Source of the DNA: Candidatus Kapaibacterium sp.
GTDB taxonomy: Bacteria; Bacteroidota; Ignavibacteria; Kapaibacteriales; UBA2268
NCBI GenBank assembly: GCA_937927515.1
Contig: CALBDO010000008.1
Location: 1-64,000, forward strand
Length of the DNA: 64,000 nt
Reading direction: 5' to 3'
Position 1 is the first letter of the stretch. Each line of letters opens with the position of its first letter. The notes beneath the pieces were generated by a model. The model was not told where the DNA came from. It searched no databases and saw nothing but the letters and a program-made list of their open reading frames with translations. Made by a program: the position numbers and the translations under genes. This document shows, in pieces, positions 27,790-37,120 of this stretch.

Positions 27790-28392
27790 CTATCTTGCGT
27801 AATACTCTACAACTTGTGGCAATTCAACCTGCACTGGAATTTCTTCCTTTGGCGGCAAGTACAAATATCTAAATGTAAATTCTGGTTTAATTAGGTCGAT
27901 GTATGGAGGGGGTTGAACACTACGAATTGAATCCACCACAATTGACATTTTCCTGCTTGATTCTTTCAAAGAGACAACAGAATTAGGTTTGACAGAAAAA
28001 GAAGGCACATTCACTCTTTTCCCGTTAACTAATATGTGTCCGTGGGTCACCAACTGGCGAGCAGCATAAATTGTCGGAGCAAGACCAGCACGATAAACGA
28101 GTGCATCCAAACGCGATTCAAGAAGTTGCAACAAAAATTCACCAGTATTTCCGGTCAGCCGAGAAGCCCTCTCAAAATAATTTGCCATCTGGCGTTCAGA
28201 GACATTGTACTGAAAACGTAGTTTTTGCTTTTCCAACAACTGACGTGCATAATCGGACATTCGTGCGCGTCGTTTCATCTTTCCGTGCTGTCCTGGTGGA
28301 TATGGTCTCTTGGACGTATATTTCTGTGCCTTGGAGGTTAAGTTTAAACCAAGCTTTCGTGATAACTTTACCTTTGGTCCAGTATAATTCAT
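27790..28392 (-). CDS. rpsD: Ribosomal protein S4
   Basis: A 200-residue primary 16S-binding protein of the small subunit. It starts [15 protein letters not shown], has RPYPPGQHG, a helix region [22 protein letters not shown] (two parts) and an S4 RNA-binding domain with [16 protein letters not shown] and [17 protein letters not shown]. It lacks the four Cys of the zinc-binding form. It lies with rplM-rpsI rather than beside rpsM-rpsK-rpoA as in many bacteria, so either the gene has moved or a second copy exists elsewhere. Confidence 0.96.
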   Translation of the reverse strand: MNYTGPKVKLSRKLGLNLTSKAQKYTSKRPYPPGQHGKMKRRARMSDYARQLLEKQKLRFQYNVSERQMANYFERASRLTGNTGEFLLQLLESRLDALVYRAGLAPTIYAARQLVTHGHILVNGKRVNVPSFSVKPNSVVSLKESSRKMSIVVDSIRSVQPPPYIDLIKPEFTFRYLYLPPKEEIPVQVELPQVVEYYAR

Positions 28393-28509
28393 TGCTCCTC
28401 AAAATTAAACTAAAGAGTTACAAAATTAAGAAGAAAAAAACAAATAACAAAAAAAATGTAAACTTGCTTATTTTTGGATAAGTTAATCAACAAAATCAAG
28501 CCCAGCTAC

Positions 28510-29214
28510 TTAGTTCAAAATAAATAGGCTGGGTTCGAATTTAGGATTTAACGAGATTGAGTCGATTTTAACACTTGCCATCAAAGCTTTACCATTGTAA
28601 ACCTCGGTCTTAGTAGGCACAAACAGCTTATCAAATTTTCGATAATCTGAATAAACTGTCTCAATCTCAATTTTTTGTCCCTCAATAAATTTTTCAGTCT
28701 TTGTGCCTAAATTTAAATAAGTTTTTGGGTCTATATAAAGGTAGGAAATTGAGCCATCTGAATAGGAAATCTTAAACTTGTGCGCCTGCTTCCCTTTAAA
28801 ATTCTCCCGACTGATGCCTAAAATTTTTCCACCTTTCTGTTCAAGGTTGAAAAATTCCGACCTTAGGTAATCCAATTGATTTTCTAAATTTTTTTGCATT
28901 TCTGTCTTTGCCTCGGGGGGCAGTGGCGTCACGTTATTGTCGACAATTGCAATAGCGGTATCTGGCAAAAGTATTGTAACAAGATTTTGTCCACCAAAAT
29001 TCACCTCGGTTCGCATTGTAGAAGGTCGCAAGATGTACAGTTTAACTGGGACATCCAACCCCATAGTGTTGATGCTTTCTTGAATAAACAAAGTTTGGAT
29101 TTTGTCGAAATTTGCTCTACCGCCACGCACTTGGATATTTTTTTCGACAATAGTTTCGGCAGACTCCTTACAAGCTACTAAGGAAATCAACAATAAAAAC
29201 AAAATCTTTTTCAT
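28510..29214 (-). CDS. LolA-like periplasmic lipoprotein
   Basis: 234 residues with a lipoprotein signal (MKKILFLLLISLVAC). The mature part has the beta-rich 'outer membrane lipoprotein-sorting protein' look: KIQTLFIQESINTMGLDVPVK-type early strands, a middle HKFKISYSDGSISYLYIDPKTY motif and KTEVYNGKALMASVKIDSI. It resembles the neighbouring protein upstream (29224-29955), so the two are probably tandem paralogs. Probably lipid or lipoprotein carriers at the envelope; the function is inferred. Confidence 0.7.
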   Translation of the reverse strand: MKKILFLLLISLVACKESAETIVEKNIQVRGGRANFDKIQTLFIQESINTMGLDVPVKLYILRPSTMRTEVNFGGQNLVTILLPDTAIAIVDNNVTPLPPEAKTEMQKNLENQLDYLRSEFFNLEQKGGKILGISRENFKGKQAHKFKISYSDGSISYLYIDPKTYLNLGTKTEKFIEGQKIEIETVYSDYRKFDKLFVPTKTEVYNGKALMASVKIDSISLNPKFEPSLFILN

Positions 29215-29223
29215 ATTCCCATA

Positions 29224-29955
29224 TTATTTTTTAAACAAGCTATCATCGATTGGTTCATTTACCTTGATGTTTTTAAATTCAACATTAACGTTTTGGTCTT
29301 GCCCAATAGTTATTTCCAAAATTTTGGGGAAAGTAAAGCCTCCAACATTCTGGTAGCCCTTGACCTCCATAATGAAGTTCTGCTCCTGATTTCCAGGTTC
29401 TGAAAAGACAACTTTCCGTAGTAGATATGTATTTGTATCGAACCAAAAAGTCCCAACAGAATTGTTATTTGTTTCTTCCTTTGGTATCATTTGCATTTTG
29501 TAGCATTTTGCATCACCAACTTTTTCGATACCTTCTATTGAGAAATTGTTTGTGTTCTTCTCTGTTTCGAAGTCAATATTCAAAGGGGAAATAAAGGATT
29601 GGTTAATAATTTGAGCTCTTATACCTTCGAGTTCATCATCTGGAATGTCTACGGTTCTTTCCTCTTGAACCTGCCAGCCGGCGTTTGGAGTGACAACAAA
29701 AATTTGTTTTTGATTCATAAATGAGGTTTCGAAACGCAAATTATCGTTTTTCTTCCAAAATTTAATAGGAATCTCTATGCCCATTGTTTTTAATACCATT
29801 TCTTGATACAATGTTCCAACTTGAGACTTGTCCCAGGTTTCTTTGTTTTTTTTGATGAAGTTCTCGAATATTTGTTCATCACTCTGCGAAAGAGTTGGTA
29901 TAGCTACCAGGGAAAAAATTAAAAAAAATACCCAATTAAATTTTTTGTTAAACAT
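29224..29955 (-). CDS. LolA-like exported protein
   Basis: 243 residues with a signal peptide (MFNKKFNWVFFLIFSLVAIP, cleavage near LSQS). It shares layout with the downstream lipoprotein: an early MVLKTMGIEIPIKFW strand pair, CYKMQMIPKEE and WFDTNTYLLRKVVF, typical of the LolA/LppX fold family. I place the start at the ATG at 29955 because GGAGGTTTT lies directly before it; a longer frame from 30018 would overlap thyX. It follows thyX by 19 nt. Confidence 0.7.
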   Translation of the reverse strand: MFNKKFNWVFFLIFSLVAIPTLSQSDEQIFENFIKKNKETWDKSQVGTLYQEMVLKTMGIEIPIKFWKKNDNLRFETSFMNQKQIFVVTPNAGWQVQEERTVDIPDDELEGIRAQIINQSFISPLNIDFETEKNTNNFSIEGIEKVGDAKCYKMQMIPKEETNNNSVGTFWFDTNTYLLRKVVFSEPGNQEQNFIMEVKGYQNVGGFTFPKILEITIGQDQNVNVEFKNIKVNEPIDDSLFKK

Positions 29956-29974
29956 AAAACCTCCAAAAACTAAA

Positions 29975-30811
29975 TTAAAAAGAGTTGATATAAGATAATT
30001 TAGAAAAAAATTCCTCAACTTCTCGTTTTGTTAAACCCATCTCGAGCATTTCATCAAAGCTAGGCAGTTTGTATTGAATCATCTTTTTTAAAATCTTAAT
30101 CTCGGGTGCAGAGAATGTAATAGCATTTAATCTATAATCCTGGAATGCTTCGTAAGCCATGGGACAAGTTGCTTGAACAATTTGAGCGATTATTTTCGCA
30201 TACTCTCTGATTTCAAATTGAGCTGTAGGATGCAATCGTAATTCGAGGAAATGAAGTAGATTGTGTAAATCTATTTTCCAATACCATTCTGTGTATGTCG
30301 ACAAGGGAAGATTTATACGCGATATTTCCCTTGCAATACCTTTCGTTAGGTAATCATTGTATTTCTGATAAAGTAGCTCTTGAGTTTCTTGCAAATCTTC
30401 GAGGAACTCTTTGGCAATTTCCTCGGGAATAGGTTCTTCGGAACGACCTTGTTTATTTGTTTTGCTTTGAGTGCGAACGTCTTCCTTAGAGGGGATATAG
30501 AATTCATCTGGCATTATTGAATAACGGCCAGAATATTCATTGACATTTGCAGTGCGATGTCTTATCCATTGTCTGGCAACAAAGATGGGCAACTTTATGT
30601 GAAACTTGTACTCTACCATCTCGAATGGCGAGGTATGGCGATGGCGCATTAGATAGCGAATTAGATTCCTATCTTCGGATACAGTTTTTGTGCCTTTCCC
30701 GTAGGAAACTCGAGCTGCTTGGACAATCGATTCGTCGCTTCCCATCAAGTCTACCAAGCGAACAAATCCTTTATCCAAGCACTTAAATTCCTTTCCAACT
30801 ATTTCATTCAC
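29975..30811 (-). CDS. thyX: FAD-dependent thymidylate synthase
   Basis: A 278-residue flavin-dependent dTMP synthase (uses methylene-THF and NADPH). The ThyX signature R-H-R-x(7)-x-S-x-R-Y is RHRTANVNEYSGRYS, preceded by RHRHTSPFEMVEYKFH. The gene starts with GTG at 30811; an ATG 4 nt inside is out of frame. First gene of a minus-strand transcript with the two LolA-like genes. Confidence 0.95.
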   Translation of the reverse strand: MNEIVGKEFKCLDKGFVRLVDLMGSDESIVQAARVSYGKGTKTVSEDRNLIRYLMRHRHTSPFEMVEYKFHIKLPIFVARQWIRHRTANVNEYSGRYSIMPDEFYIPSKEDVRTQSKTNKQGRSEEPIPEEIAKEFLEDLQETQELLYQKYNDYLTKGIAREISRINLPLSTYTEWYWKIDLHNLLHFLELRLHPTAQFEIREYAKIIAQIVQATCPMAYEAFQDYRLNAITFSAPEIKILKKMIQYKLPSFDEMLEMGLTKREVEEFFSKLSYINSF

Positions 30812-31253
30812 TGCAATTAAAAAAAATATAAACGAACTTGTTTATTTAAAATTTTGTACCTTTTTAATTTGCGTATTCAATTACTTCGTATGAATTTAAA
30901 AACTACTTCGTAAGAATTATAAAAGATGTAACTTTCAAAGTAAAATAAATGTATAAAAACCAAAATTACCAATTTGTTTCGAATTAATAAAGGGTTTTTT
31001 ATAAATGTTAAAGAACACAGGTCGATAATTTTAACTAAAATTAAAGATTATTAAAGTTTGAGTGAAAGATATTCGAGCACAACCTCGCTGTACATTAAAG
31101 GATTGTTATTCTTACCTTGAAATATCTGATTTATGTTATGTGTAATTATAGACAAATTAAGCAATGAATATTTATATTTGTTTAATGAAACATAATTGAC
31201 CAAACTTTTTTAAATTTATATTTTTGTATTTTCTTTAAAACAAGGATTGTCGA
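30812..31253. other. AT-rich divergent intergenic region, no gene seen
   Basis: About 440 bases between the divergent thyX and M24 peptidase genes. It holds no open frame of note and no clear hairpin. It should carry two promoters, which I cannot place with confidence. Confidence 0.6.
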
Positions 31254-32441
31254 ATGATTATTGAAGAAATTCAAAGGGAATTAAAAAACGAGGGGTTGGA
31301 TGGTTGGTTATTTTATGATTTTCACAATCGCGACCCAATAGCAATTCGCATATTAAACATCGACCCAAAAAGATTCACATCCCGGCGGTGGTTTTATTAT
31401 ATACCCGCCGAGGGAACACCCAAAAAGTTGGTTCATAAAATCGAATCTTGGAAACTGGACCACCTGCCGGGGGAGAAATTAATCTACTTGCCATGGGAAG
31501 AACTGCATAGTAATCTTCGTCAAATTTTAGCTGGAGCAAAGTATGTAGCAATGCAGTATTCTCCACGAAATGCAATTCCTTATGTCTCAAATGTCGACGC
31601 TGGGACTGTTGAGTTGGTACGTAGCTTTGGAATCGATGTTAAATCAAGTGCAAATTTGGTAAGTCTTTTCGAGGCTCATCTTACAGACGAAGAAATTGAA
31701 TCTCATGCACGCGCTGGCGAACTAATGCACAAAGTCAAGGATTTAACTTTTCAAGAAATTGCAAAAAGAATAAAAAGAGGTGAAAATCCAACTGAATACG
31801 AAATACAGCTCTTTATGCTCGACTTATTTAAAGAATTCAAATTAGTCAACAATGATGGGCCGATTGTTGCTATCAATGAACATACAGCAGACCCACACTT
31901 CGAACCAACGGCAGACAATTGTTACAAGATGCAAGAAGGCGACTTGGTGCTTCTGGACCTTTGGGCTAAACTCGACACCGAAAAGTCAATTTACTACGAT
32001 ATCACTTGGATGGGTTATATCGGAAGGTCTGTACCAGACAAACTGCAAAATATCTTCCAAATTGTAACAAAAGCAAGAGACAGTGCTTTGAAACTTGTCC
32101 AAGAAAGGTTTTCGAAGAATATGCCAATTTTCGGCTTCGAAGTAGACGATGCCGCACGAAAAGTCATTGACGATGCTGGCTATGGAAAGTTTTTCACTCA
32201 TAGGACCGGACACAACATAGGCGAAGAGGTTCATGGAAACGGGACACACATGGATAATCTTGAGACGCGTGACGAACGGAAAATCATACCGGGCTGTTGC
32301 TTTTCAATTGAACCAGGAATTTACATCCCCGAAGAAAAGATTGGATTTCGCTCGGAAATTGACGCTGTTATAACTAACAAGGGCGAGGTCGTAGTGTACG
32401 GAGAAATTCAAAAAGAAATTATACCAATTTTGACACTATAA
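31254..32441 (+). CDS. M24 family metallopeptidase (Xaa-Pro peptidase-like)
   Basis: A 395-residue pita-bread-fold dinuclear metallopeptidase acting on Xaa-Pro peptide ends. The metal ligands are visible in order: Asp in LLDLWAK, Asp in YYDITW, His in RTGHNIGEEVHG, Glu in SIEPGIY and Glu in RSEIDAV. The N-terminal creatinase-like domain covers about residues 1-140. It is followed after 28 nt by a peptide transporter gene, which suggests import and breakdown of proline-containing di- or tripeptides. Confidence 0.88.
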   Translation: MIIEEIQRELKNEGLDGWLFYDFHNRDPIAIRILNIDPKRFTSRRWFYYIPAEGTPKKLVHKIESWKLDHLPGEKLIYLPWEELHSNLRQILAGAKYVAMQYSPRNAIPYVSNVDAGTVELVRSFGIDVKSSANLVSLFEAHLTDEEIESHARAGELMHKVKDLTFQEIAKRIKRGENPTEYEIQLFMLDLFKEFKLVNNDGPIVAINEHTADPHFEPTADNCYKMQEGDLVLLDLWAKLDTEKSIYYDITWMGYIGRSVPDKLQNIFQIVTKARDSALKLVQERFSKNMPIFGFEVDDAARKVIDDAGYGKFFTHRTGHNIGEEVHGNGTHMDNLETRDERKIIPGCCFSIEPGIYIPEEKIGFRSEIDAVITNKGEVVVYGEIQKEIIPILTL

Positions 32442-32469
32442 CTGTTATGTGTAACTATATGGAATAATT

Positions 32470-34278
32470 ATGTTTAAAAATCATCCCAAGGGCCTAGTTG
32501 TAGCATTTTTCTCCAATATGGGAGAGCGTTTTGGATTTTATACTATGATGGCAGTTCTAGTACTTTTTTTACAAGCAAAATACAATCTCTCTGCCGAGAA
32601 AGCCGGAGACATATATAGCTGGTTCTACTTTGCAATTTATGCTCTTGCCCTCGTCGGTGGATTGATTGCAGATTTCACGAATAAGTACAAAACAACTGTA
32701 TTAGTTGGACTAATCGTAATGTTGATTGGTTACATCTTGGTTGCAGTTCCAGGTATGGTTTTGCCAGTTACAGTGGCGGGTTTGTTTATTATAGCTCTTG
32801 GGAATGGTTTATTCAAGGGAAATCTTCAGGCAATTGTTGGCCAAATGTATGATGACCCCAAATATTCACCTCTACGGGACACGGCTTATATGATTTTTTA
32901 TATGGGAATAAATATCGGGGCATTTTTTGCACCTTTTGCAGCAACTTGGATACGAAATTATATCCTCGAAACGAAAGGTTTCCTTCACGATGCTAGTTTA
33001 CCAGCCCTTTGTCACAATTACCTTAGCGGTAAGCTTACAGACCCAGCCCAGATTGCTAATTTCGAAAGGCTTGCTCAAAATGTCAGTGTTGGTTTTAATT
33101 TCACCGACTTGAATGCCTTTGCCAATGCATATATCGATGCATTCTCCTTCGGTTACAATATGGCATTTGCTATTGCAGCTGTTGCTATGATAGTTTCTCT
33201 TATCGTGTACGTATCTTTTAAAAAGTACTTGCCCGAGAAAATTAAAATTTCGAATGAAACCAAAAAAGAGACCACTGTATCTTTCCTATCGAGGCAAAAC
33301 ACACTTCCATTGATTATGTCTATTATTGTTTTTTTATTTGTTGTTGGAATATTCCACTTTTTATTAAACAATTTTTCGCTTGGGTTGGCAGTCGCCTTGT
33401 TTTTTGCCTTTGCAACTTGGATATTATCTGCCTCCACAAAGGAAGAGAAGCCTCGAGTTGTCTCTTTGCTACTTGTTTTTCTTGTTGTCATTTTCTTCTG
33501 GATGTCGTTCCACCAAAATGGGCTCGTGCTAACATTCTTTGCACGAGATTACACAGTCAAAGAAGTGGGCCCAGTCGACCAAATGTTTTTTAATCTTGGA
33601 AATATTTTGATTATAATAGCTTCTATTGCAGGGTTGATTCTTGTATTTACACAAAGGAAGGTTGTCATCCGAATCATTGGTGCATTGGCTTTTATTGGTT
33701 TTGGATACTGGGTCTATTTGTCTATCAGTAACGCTCCAACATCAAGTCCAATTGAACCGGAGAAGTTCCAAGCTTTCAATCCTTTATTTATCGTAATACT
33801 TACATTCCCAATAATGTCTTTTTTTAATTGGTTGCGAAAGAGAAATGCAGAGCCCTCCACACCGAGAAAAATTGGTATTGGTATGCTTATTGCCTCTGTT
33901 GCTTTCGTAGTAATGTTGATTGGTTCAATCGGTCTTCCATCACCTAATTTCATTCAATCGGCTAATATCACTTCTTGGGAACGTGTTGGTCCCCATTGGC
34001 TAATTGCCAGCTATTTGATTTTAACCATAGCCGAGTTATTTCTTAGCCCAATGGGTTTGTCTTTCGTATCAAAGGTAGCTCCAACCCGTTTCCAAGGGTT
34101 AATGCAGGGAGGCTGGTTGCTTGCTACCGCTGTTGGGAACAAATTACTATTCGTTGGGAGCTTTCTGTGGGAAAAGATAGAACTCTGGGAAATTTGGCTG
34201 GTATTTGTAGCATGCTGCTTCATCTCCGCTGCATTTATTTTTAGCATTATGAAAAGACTGGAAAAAGCTACAAGCTGA
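32470..34278 (+). CDS. POT/PTR2 family peptide MFS transporter
   Basis: A 602-residue proton-coupled di/tripeptide transporter with about 14 membrane segments. The N-terminal motif reads SNMGERFGFYTMMAVLVLFL: the family's ExxER motif has Asn in place of the first Glu, a variant I believe is common in this phylum. A loop of about 60 residues (160-220) and a long middle section separate the two halves. The second half keeps SPMGLSFVSKVAPTRFQGLMQGGWL in parts, which is diagnostic. It is probably co-transcribed with the M24 peptidase upstream. Confidence 0.88.
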   Translation: MFKNHPKGLVVAFFSNMGERFGFYTMMAVLVLFLQAKYNLSAEKAGDIYSWFYFAIYALALVGGLIADFTNKYKTTVLVGLIVMLIGYILVAVPGMVLPVTVAGLFIIALGNGLFKGNLQAIVGQMYDDPKYSPLRDTAYMIFYMGINIGAFFAPFAATWIRNYILETKGFLHDASLPALCHNYLSGKLTDPAQIANFERLAQNVSVGFNFTDLNAFANAYIDAFSFGYNMAFAIAAVAMIVSLIVYVSFKKYLPEKIKISNETKKETTVSFLSRQNTLPLIMSIIVFLFVVGIFHFLLNNFSLGLAVALFFAFATWILSASTKEEKPRVVSLLLVFLVVIFFWMSFHQNGLVLTFFARDYTVKEVGPVDQMFFNLGNILIIIASIAGLILVFTQRKVVIRIIGALAFIGFGYWVYLSISNAPTSSPIEPEKFQAFNPLFIVILTFPIMSFFNWLRKRNAEPSTPRKIGIGMLIASVAFVVMLIGSIGLPSPNFIQSANITSWERVGPHWLIASYLILTIAELFLSPMGLSFVSKVAPTRFQGLMQGGWLLATAVGNKLLFVGSFLWEKIELWEIWLVFVACCFISAAFIFSIMKRLEKATS

Positions 34279-34476
34279 ATTTAAATCCAAAGATAAAACA
34301 ACAAATTCTACTTCAAAGGCTGTAATCACCTCGATTGAAGTGTAAACCTATATTATTTTCATTAATTTAGTTCATTTTGTTTGTTTCTGTAATATCCTAA
34401 CAAGATATTTATAACAACCATTTTTTAATACTTTATTCTTAATTTTGTAAAATTTTTTTTGAATGAAGAGGAAAAA

Positions 34477-35949
34477 ATGTTCGAAAGCGAGAAAATTATA
34501 GGCGAAGCCTTAACATATGATGATGTTCTACTTATTCCAAGATATTCAGAGGTGCTTCCCCGTGAAACTGACTTAAGAACAAAGTTAACTAACAAAATTT
34601 GGCTTAATATACCAATTTTAAGTGCAGCAATGGATACAGTTACCGAAGCACCAATGGCAATAGCAATAGCACGCGAGGGTGGTCTCGGTGTGATTCACAA
34701 AAACATGAGCATCGAGATGCAGGCAAGCCATGTGGACCGAGTAAAACGCTCTGAAAGCGGGATGATTTTAAATCCAATAACTCTTGGACCAAAGAATACA
34801 ATCCGTGATGCGTTGGAATTAATGTCGAAATTTCACATATCCGGAATTCCCATCGTCGATGATAATAGAAAATTAATCGGAATAGTAACAAACAGAGATT
34901 TACGATTCAACCCAGCCTTGGACACTCCCATTGAAGAAGTCATGACCAAGGAAAATTTAATTACAGTCTCAGAAGGAACAACACTTGAACAAGCTGAAAA
35001 GATATTGCAAGATAATAGAATCGAAAAACTTCCTATAGTCGATGATAAATTCATTCTTAAAGGCTTGATAACAGTAAAGGACATACAAAAGAAAAAAATG
35101 CATCCTAATGCTTGCAAAGATGAATTAGGAAGGCTTAGAGTTGGCGCTGCAGTCGGGGTAGGTTCTGATACATTGGAGAGAGTAGAAGAGTTAAAAAAAG
35201 TAGGAGTAGACGCAATATTCATCGATACAGCCCATGCTCACTCCCGTGGAGTTATAGAGATGATAAGAAAAATAAAATCTAAGCTTCCCGAGATACAACT
35301 TATTGCTGGGAATATTGCCACAAGCGAGGCTGCCGAGGACTTGGTTCGTACAGAAGTCGATGGCATTAAAGTTGGAATTGGTCCTGGTTCGATATGCACG
35401 ACCCGTGTTATTGCAGGCATAGGGGTACCACAACTGACAGCAATATTTAATGTTGCAAAAGTAACAATGAAAGCAGGAATCCCAATCATAGCTGATGGTG
35501 GAATAAAACAGACTGGGGACATAGCAAAGGCAATTGCAGCGGGTGCCGACTCTGTAATGATAGGTAATCTTCTTGCTGGGCACGAGGAGAGCCCAGGGGA
35601 CAAAATCCTCTACGAGGGTCGCGCATACAAAATATATCGAGGTATGGGTTCTATCGAAGCAATGAAGAAAGGCTCTGCAGACCGTTACTTCCAAGATGTA
35701 GAGGATGAAATTTCTAAGCTCGTCCCCGAAGGTATTGAAGGAAGAGTGCCTTACAAAGGAAATGTTGCTGATACAATTTTTCAACTTGTTGGAGGGCTAC
35801 GGGCCGCGCTCGGTTATTGTGGATGTAGAAACCTCGAGGAGTTGAGAAAATTTGGGAAATTTGTTAGAATAACCGATGCCGGATTGAGAGAATCCCATCC
35901 ACACGACGTTAGTATTACAAAGGAATCACCAAATTATTTTGTTAAATAA
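34477..35949 (+). CDS. guaB: IMP dehydrogenase
   Basis: 490 residues; oxidises IMP to XMP, the committed step of GMP synthesis. It has [18 protein letters not shown], two CBS domains (about residues 95-215), the catalytic Cys in [32 protein letters not shown] and the flap region [14 protein letters not shown] six codons upstream (34459) is possible, but the ATG at 34477 has GAAGAGGAAA before it and fits the family start. An M24 peptidase gene follows after 17 nt. Confidence 0.96.
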   Translation: MFESEKIIGEALTYDDVLLIPRYSEVLPRETDLRTKLTNKIWLNIPILSAAMDTVTEAPMAIAIAREGGLGVIHKNMSIEMQASHVDRVKRSESGMILNPITLGPKNTIRDALELMSKFHISGIPIVDDNRKLIGIVTNRDLRFNPALDTPIEEVMTKENLITVSEGTTLEQAEKILQDNRIEKLPIVDDKFILKGLITVKDIQKKKMHPNACKDELGRLRVGAAVGVGSDTLERVEELKKVGVDAIFIDTAHAHSRGVIEMIRKIKSKLPEIQLIAGNIATSEAAEDLVRTEVDGIKVGIGPGSICTTRVIAGIGVPQLTAIFNVAKVTMKAGIPIIADGGIKQTGDIAKAIAAGADSVMIGNLLAGHEESPGDKILYEGRAYKIYRGMGSIEAMKKGSADRYFQDVEDEISKLVPEGIEGRVPYKGNVADTIFQLVGGLRAALGYCGCRNLEELRKFGKFVRITDAGLRESHPHDVSITKESPNYFVK

Positions 35950-35966
35950 TTACATTCGGAAAATTT

Positions 35967-37097
35967 ATGGCTAAAAAGTCTACAAAGAATTTGGAAATTA
36001 AAAAAGGCTATCCAGAAAAAATCGACCAGCGTCTCCAACAAATCCGCTTCAGGATAGAGGAAGAAAAAGTTGACGGATTGTTTGTTAACTACCTTCCTCA
36101 TATTCGATATTTAACGAACTTTTCTGGCTCCTCGGCAGCACTTTTTATATTTCAGGATGAGATATGGTTCTTCACCGACGACCGGTACGAAGAGCAAGTG
36201 CAAAACGAATTATATCAATTACCAAACCTTCAAATTCATATCACAAGAGATGTCTGGGATTATTGTGTTAGAATGAAACTTTTTAAAAAAATGAACATAC
36301 TTGCTTTTGAATCCGAACGATTAAGTTACCAAGATGTAATGAACATAAGGAACATAATCAAACCAGTTAAATTCAAGCCTGCATTAGGAATAGTCGAACC
36401 ATACACGATGCCAAAGTCTATTGAAGAATTAGAGAATATCAAGAAAGCTTGCGAGATGAGCGAAAAAGTTTTTGAACAAGTTTTGAGAAACTTCAAAGTT
36501 GGAATGACAGAAAAGGAATTAGCTGCCGAAGTGGTATACATAGCAAGACGATATGGCTCCGAAGGCGAACCATTTCCGACGATTGTTGTCAGTGGCAAGC
36601 GTAGTTCATTGGTTCACGGAAGCCCTTCGGAAAAAGTTATCAAACAAGGGGACGTTGTTACCATCGATTTCGGTTGTATAGTAAACGGCTTTTGTAGCGA
36701 TGTTACAAGAGTCTTTGCAATAGGCAAAGCAACAAAGGAGCAGGTTAAAATATATCAATTGCTTAACAATGCAAAAGAAAAAGCTATTGAAAAAATTAGG
36801 CCATTTGTAAATGGCAAAATTGTCGACGAAACTGCTCGTTCCTTGATTGCAAAAGCTGGCTACGGAGATTATTTTCAACATTCCTTGGGTCACGGTATAG
36901 GTATTTCCATCCACGAACCACCACTGATTACATTTAGAAAGAACGACCAGATTATTCCTGAAAATTGTGTTTTAGCAATTGAACCGGGGGTTTACATCCC
37001 CGATAAATTTGGCCTACGAGTCGAGGATAATGTATACGTCAACCGTGACGGTGCGAAATATCTAACCAAAGCACCTAATGAAATAATTGTTATTTAA
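35967..37097 (+). CDS. Xaa-Pro aminopeptidase (M24B)
   Basis: 376 residues; removes N-terminal residues before proline. The creatinase-like N-domain has YLPHIRYLTNFSGSS. The catalytic domain has the metal ligands: two Asp in TIDFGCIVNGFCSDVTR, His in SLGHGIGISIHE, Glu in AIEPGVYIP and Glu in RVEDNVYV. It differs clearly from the M24 protein at 31254. The gene lies 17 nt downstream of guaB and 23 nt upstream of the glycosyltransferase. Confidence 0.92.
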   Translation: MAKKSTKNLEIKKGYPEKIDQRLQQIRFRIEEEKVDGLFVNYLPHIRYLTNFSGSSAALFIFQDEIWFFTDDRYEEQVQNELYQLPNLQIHITRDVWDYCVRMKLFKKMNILAFESERLSYQDVMNIRNIIKPVKFKPALGIVEPYTMPKSIEELENIKKACEMSEKVFEQVLRNFKVGMTEKELAAEVVYIARRYGSEGEPFPTIVVSGKRSSLVHGSPSEKVIKQGDVVTIDFGCIVNGFCSDVTRVFAIGKATKEQVKIYQLLNNAKEKAIEKIRPFVNGKIVDETARSLIAKAGYGDYFQHSLGHGIGISIHEPPLITFRKNDQIIPENCVLAIEPGVYIPDKFGLRVEDNVYVNRDGAKYLTKAPNEIIVI

Positions 37098-37120
37098 ATC
37101 TTAACAAACCAAGAGTAAGT

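Noticed and set aside
34279-34476. Purine riboswitch upstream of guaB
   Set aside because: I could not find the conserved purine aptamer loops or a terminator switch in the 198 bp.
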